10,023 nt of DNA from Clostridia bacterium (lineage in GTDB: Bacteria; Bacillota; Clostridia; Christensenellales; CAG-138). Numbering within the stretch: the first letter of the stretch is position 1; each line of letters opens with the position of its first letter. Made by a program: the position numbers and the translations under genes. Under the pieces are notes generated by a model. That model made no database searches and had not been told where the DNA came from. It saw only the letters and a list, made by a program, of their open reading frames with translations. Shown piece by piece: positions 7,928 to 10,023 of the stretch. The stretch is from assembly GCA_030530185.1 (NCBI GenBank), contig JAUMVL010000019.1, positions 4,944-14,966 of the forward strand, written 5' to 3'.

Positions 7928-9205
7928 ATGGATCAGTATTACAGCATCGGCGGCGGCAGACGCCTGGAGGGAACGGTCACGATCAGCGGCGCGAAGAACG
8001 CGGCGGTTGCGATCATTCCGGCGGCGATTCTGGCCGGCGAGCCTTGCGTTTTGGAGAATTTGCCGAACATTGCGGACGTGAACAGCCTGAAGCGGATCAT
8101 GTCGCGGCTCGGCGCAAATGTCGATATGACGGCGGGCGGATGCATGCGCATCGACCCGACTTCGATCAACACTTTCGACGCGACGTTTCCGGAGGTCAGT
8201 TCCATGCGCGCGTCGTACTACCTGCTCGGCGCAATGCTCGGCACCTACGGCGAGGTGGAATTGGCGCTTCCCGGCGGCTGCGTGATTGGAGCAAGACCGA
8301 TCGATCAGCATATCAAGGGCATGCGCGCACTCGGCGCCAAGGTCTATATGGATGAGAGCCGGAATGTCATTCGTGCACAGGCGACCAAGCTTCGGGGCGC
8401 AGAGATCTTCTTCGATGTCGTCTCGGTCGGCGCAACGATCAACGTTATGCTTGCCGCATGCCGTGCCGAGGGACAGACCGTGCTCCAGAACGTTGCAAAG
8501 GAACCGCATGTCGTCGATGTTGCCAACTTCCTGAACATGATGGGCGCGCGCGTCAAAGGCGCGGGCACCGACGTCATCCGAATTCAGGGAACGAAAAAAC
8601 TGCACGGCTGCTCGTATTCGATCATTCCCGATCAGATCGAGACCGGTACCTACATGATCGCGGCGGCGGCAACCCGGGGCGATGTGGTGATTAAAAATGT
8701 GATTCCCCCGCATATGGAGGCGATTACGGCCAAGCTGATGGAGTCCGGCGCGCAGGTGATCGAGGGTGACGACGGCCGTGATTTCTTCATTCGCGTTTCG
8801 ATGAAGGACCGGCCGCGCGCGGTTTCGCTCAAAACAATGGTATATCCGGGGTTTCCGACCGACCTGCAGCAGCCGATGATGGCATACCTTTGCACAGCGC
8901 AGGGGACAAGTGTTATCACCGAAAACATCTTTGAAAACCGGTTCAATCACGTGAAGGAACTGCGCAAGCTCGGCGCGTCGGTCTCGGTATCCAAGCGCGT
9001 TGCCAAAGTGCGCGGCGTCGAAAGCCTGCACGGCGGCAGCATCCATGCAAGCGACTTAAGGGCGGGCGCGGCTCTGATCGTTGCGGGCCTTTCGGCCTAC
9101 GGCACGACCGATGTATCCGGCGTTGAATACATCGACCGCGGATATGAGTACCTCGAGCATAAACTGACCGCGATCGGTGCGGACATCCACAGAGTGGGCG
9201 AGTAA
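7928..9205 (+). CDS. murA: UDP-N-acetylglucosamine 1-carboxyvinyltransferase, MurA2 (MurAB/MurZ) type
   Basis: MurA transfers enolpyruvate from phosphoenolpyruvate to UDP-GlcNAc in the cytoplasm, the first committed step of peptidoglycan synthesis. The 425-aa length fits the family. Visible active-site residues are K23 and N24 in SGAKNAAV, C118 in LPGGCVIGARP (the Cys that fosfomycin alkylates, so a sensitive enzyme is expected), D312 in FPTDLQQP, and R378 (SDLRAGAAL) and R404 (IDRGYE). Segments such as RASYYLLGAMLG, PIDQHIKGM, DVVSVGATINVMLAA and KGAGTDVIRI resemble the second Gram-positive paralogue (B. subtilis MurAB) more than MurAA; a further murA elsewhere in the genome is therefore plausible. 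The ATG at 7928 is preceded by AAGG with a 7-nt spacer and matches the family N terminus; an in-frame TTG at 7907 has no such support. The methyltransferase gene follows after 10 bp. Confidence 0.97.
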   Translation: MDQYYSIGGGRRLEGTVTISGAKNAAVAIIPAAILAGEPCVLENLPNIADVNSLKRIMSRLGANVDMTAGGCMRIDPTSINTFDATFPEVSSMRASYYLLGAMLGTYGEVELALPGGCVIGARPIDQHIKGMRALGAKVYMDESRNVIRAQATKLRGAEIFFDVVSVGATINVMLAACRAEGQTVLQNVAKEPHVVDVANFLNMMGARVKGAGTDVIRIQGTKKLHGCSYSIIPDQIETGTYMIAAAATRGDVVIKNVIPPHMEAITAKLMESGAQVIEGDDGRDFFIRVSMKDRPRAVSLKTMVYPGFPTDLQQPMMAYLCTAQGTSVITENIFENRFNHVKELRKLGASVSVSKRVAKVRGVESLHGGSIHASDLRAGAALIVAGLSAYGTTDVSGVEYIDRGYEYLEHKLTAIGADIHRVGE

Positions 9206-9215
9206 AGGATTTTTT

Positions 9216-10023
9216 ATGTATCTGGCATCCGGTTGGAAGGAATACGGCATTTTAGACGCAGGCAACGGCAACAAACGCGAATTTTGGGGCAGTGTGACGC
9301 TGCTGCGCCCGGATCCGCAGGCGGTTTGGACGATGGAGAACGCGCCTTGTGACGCGACGTATCTTCGCTCGAACAGCGGCGGCGGACATTGGGAATACAA
9401 TCGGCAGCTGCCCGAAAGTTGGAAGATCCGCTATCGGGATCTTTGTTTTGTCGTACGCCCGACGGGATTCAAACATACGGGACTGTTTCCCGAACAGGCC
9501 GTCAATTGGGACTGGATGCGCTCGCGCCTGGAACCCTTTGAAAAGCGATACGGAAGAAAACCGAAGGTGCTTAACCTGTTTGCCTATACGGGCGGCGCAA
9601 CCTGCGCCTGCGCCAAGGCGGGCGCCGAGGTCGTGCATGTCGACGCGGCCAAGGGCATGGTCGCCTGGGCCAAGGACAACGCGGCGACAAGCGGCCTGAT
9701 CGACGCACCGATCCGTTATATCGTGGATGATTGCGTCAAGTTTGTCCGACGCGAGATCCGGCGCGGCAATCGCTATGACGGAATCCTGATGGATCCCCCA
9801 AGCTATGGCAGAGGGCCCACGGGCGAGATGTGGAAGATTGAGGACGATCTTTACCCGCTTGTCGAGCTGTGCGCCCAGTTGCTCTCCGATACGCCGTGCT
9901 TCTTCTTGATCAATTCGTATACGACGGGACTGGCGCCGTCGGTTCTTTCCAATGTGTTGAAGCTTGCCTTGCCCGACGGGACGGTTGAGGCCGACGAATT
10001 CGGACTCCCAATTCAAAGAGCCG
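9216..10023 (+). CDS. Class I SAM-dependent methyltransferase, COG1092-like (3' end cut off by window edge)
   Basis: The visible 269 residues belong to the RlmI/RlmK-like methyltransferase group (PF10672 type), whose studied members modify 23S rRNA. The N-terminal part carries an LLRPDPQAVW segment and TGLFPEQAVNWDWM, followed by SAM motif I VLNLFAYTGGAT (about 118-129), an acidic end of the next strand in VVHVDAAKG, and motif IV ILMDPPSYG with D193, then GEMWKIEDDL. RlmI carries an N-terminal PUA domain; the short region before motif I here leaves no clear room for one, as in the shorter family members of roughly 290 aa. The target RNA and position cannot be read from the sequence. ATG 9216 has AAAGGA overlapping the murA stop (TAAAGGA), so translation is likely coupled to murA. 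The frame is open to the window end, so perhaps only a short C-terminal piece is missing. Confidence 0.9.
   Translation, partial: MYLASGWKEYGILDAGNGNKREFWGSVTLLRPDPQAVWTMENAPCDATYLRSNSGGGHWEYNRQLPESWKIRYRDLCFVVRPTGFKHTGLFPEQAVNWDWMRSRLEPFEKRYGRKPKVLNLFAYTGGATCACAKAGAEVVHVDAAKGMVAWAKDNAATSGLIDAPIRYIVDDCVKFVRREIRRGNRYDGILMDPPSYGRGPTGEMWKIEDDLYPLVELCAQLLSDTPCFFLINSYTTGLAPSVLSNVLKLALPDGTVEADEFGLPIQRA

Noticed and set aside
7706..9046. A 446-codon open frame on the minus strand across murA
   Set aside because: It is antisense to an unmistakable murA, its translation is rich in Arg, His and Asp with no family motif, and it has no ribosome site. Long antisense frames arise from the codon bias of this genome.
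9252..10016. A 254-codon minus-strand frame opposite the methyltransferase
   Set aside because: The plus strand carries clear SAM and DPPSYG motifs; the antisense product has none.
1..10023. Search for CRISPR repeats, tRNA or rRNA genes, insertion-sequence ends, toxin-antitoxin pairs and defence genes
   Set aside because: No spaced repeats, cloverleaf-like segments, transposase motifs or small gene pairs were seen; the window is filled by six housekeeping-type genes. AddAB limits phage DNA but is a general repair enzyme, not a dedicated defence system.

Overview
The window is a gene-dense stretch of a bacterial chromosome with no RNA gene, insertion sequence, CRISPR array or phage gene that I can see. 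The gene set points to Bacillota, most likely a moderately GC-rich member of Clostridia: an AddAB-type (not RecBCD) recombination nuclease, a MurA of the second Gram-positive type (MurAB/MurZ-like), strong GGAGG-type ribosome binding sites and sigma-A-like promoters. The lineage is an inference; no taxonomic marker gene is present.

Left part (1-6945), minus strand: an operon read as thpR, addB, addA. It starts at a good promoter (-35 TTTACA, 17 bp, -10 TAAAAT) just upstream of thpR. thpR encodes a small 2H-family RNA 2',3'-cyclic phosphodiesterase. addB (nuclease and iron-sulfur subunit) starts 8 bp after the thpR stop, and addA (helicase-nuclease subunit) overlaps the addB stop by ATGA. addA runs off the left edge just before its last nuclease motif. 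AddA and AddB together resect double-strand DNA ends for RecA loading; the tight coupling should keep their amounts matched.

Right part (6974-10023), plus strand: three genes pointing away from the first operon. The first (6990-7823) is an orphan periplasmic-binding-protein-like domain on an N-terminal membrane anchor, with no transporter genes next to it. Its extended -10 box lies so close to the ATG that the mRNA may be leaderless. The second (7928-9205) is murA, with its own promoter and a small hairpin next to its ribosome binding site; it performs the first committed step of peptidoglycan synthesis. The third (9216 to the right edge) is a COG1092-like SAM-dependent methyltransferase, 10 bp after murA and so probably co-transcribed.

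Most of the window is ordinary housekeeping content. The points most worth a second look are the tethered binding-protein domain, which lacks the usual ligand-binding arginine motif and has a possibly leaderless start, and the linkage of an RNA-end phosphodiesterase to the DNA end-resection enzyme. I did not find convincing evidence for an undescribed multi-gene system.
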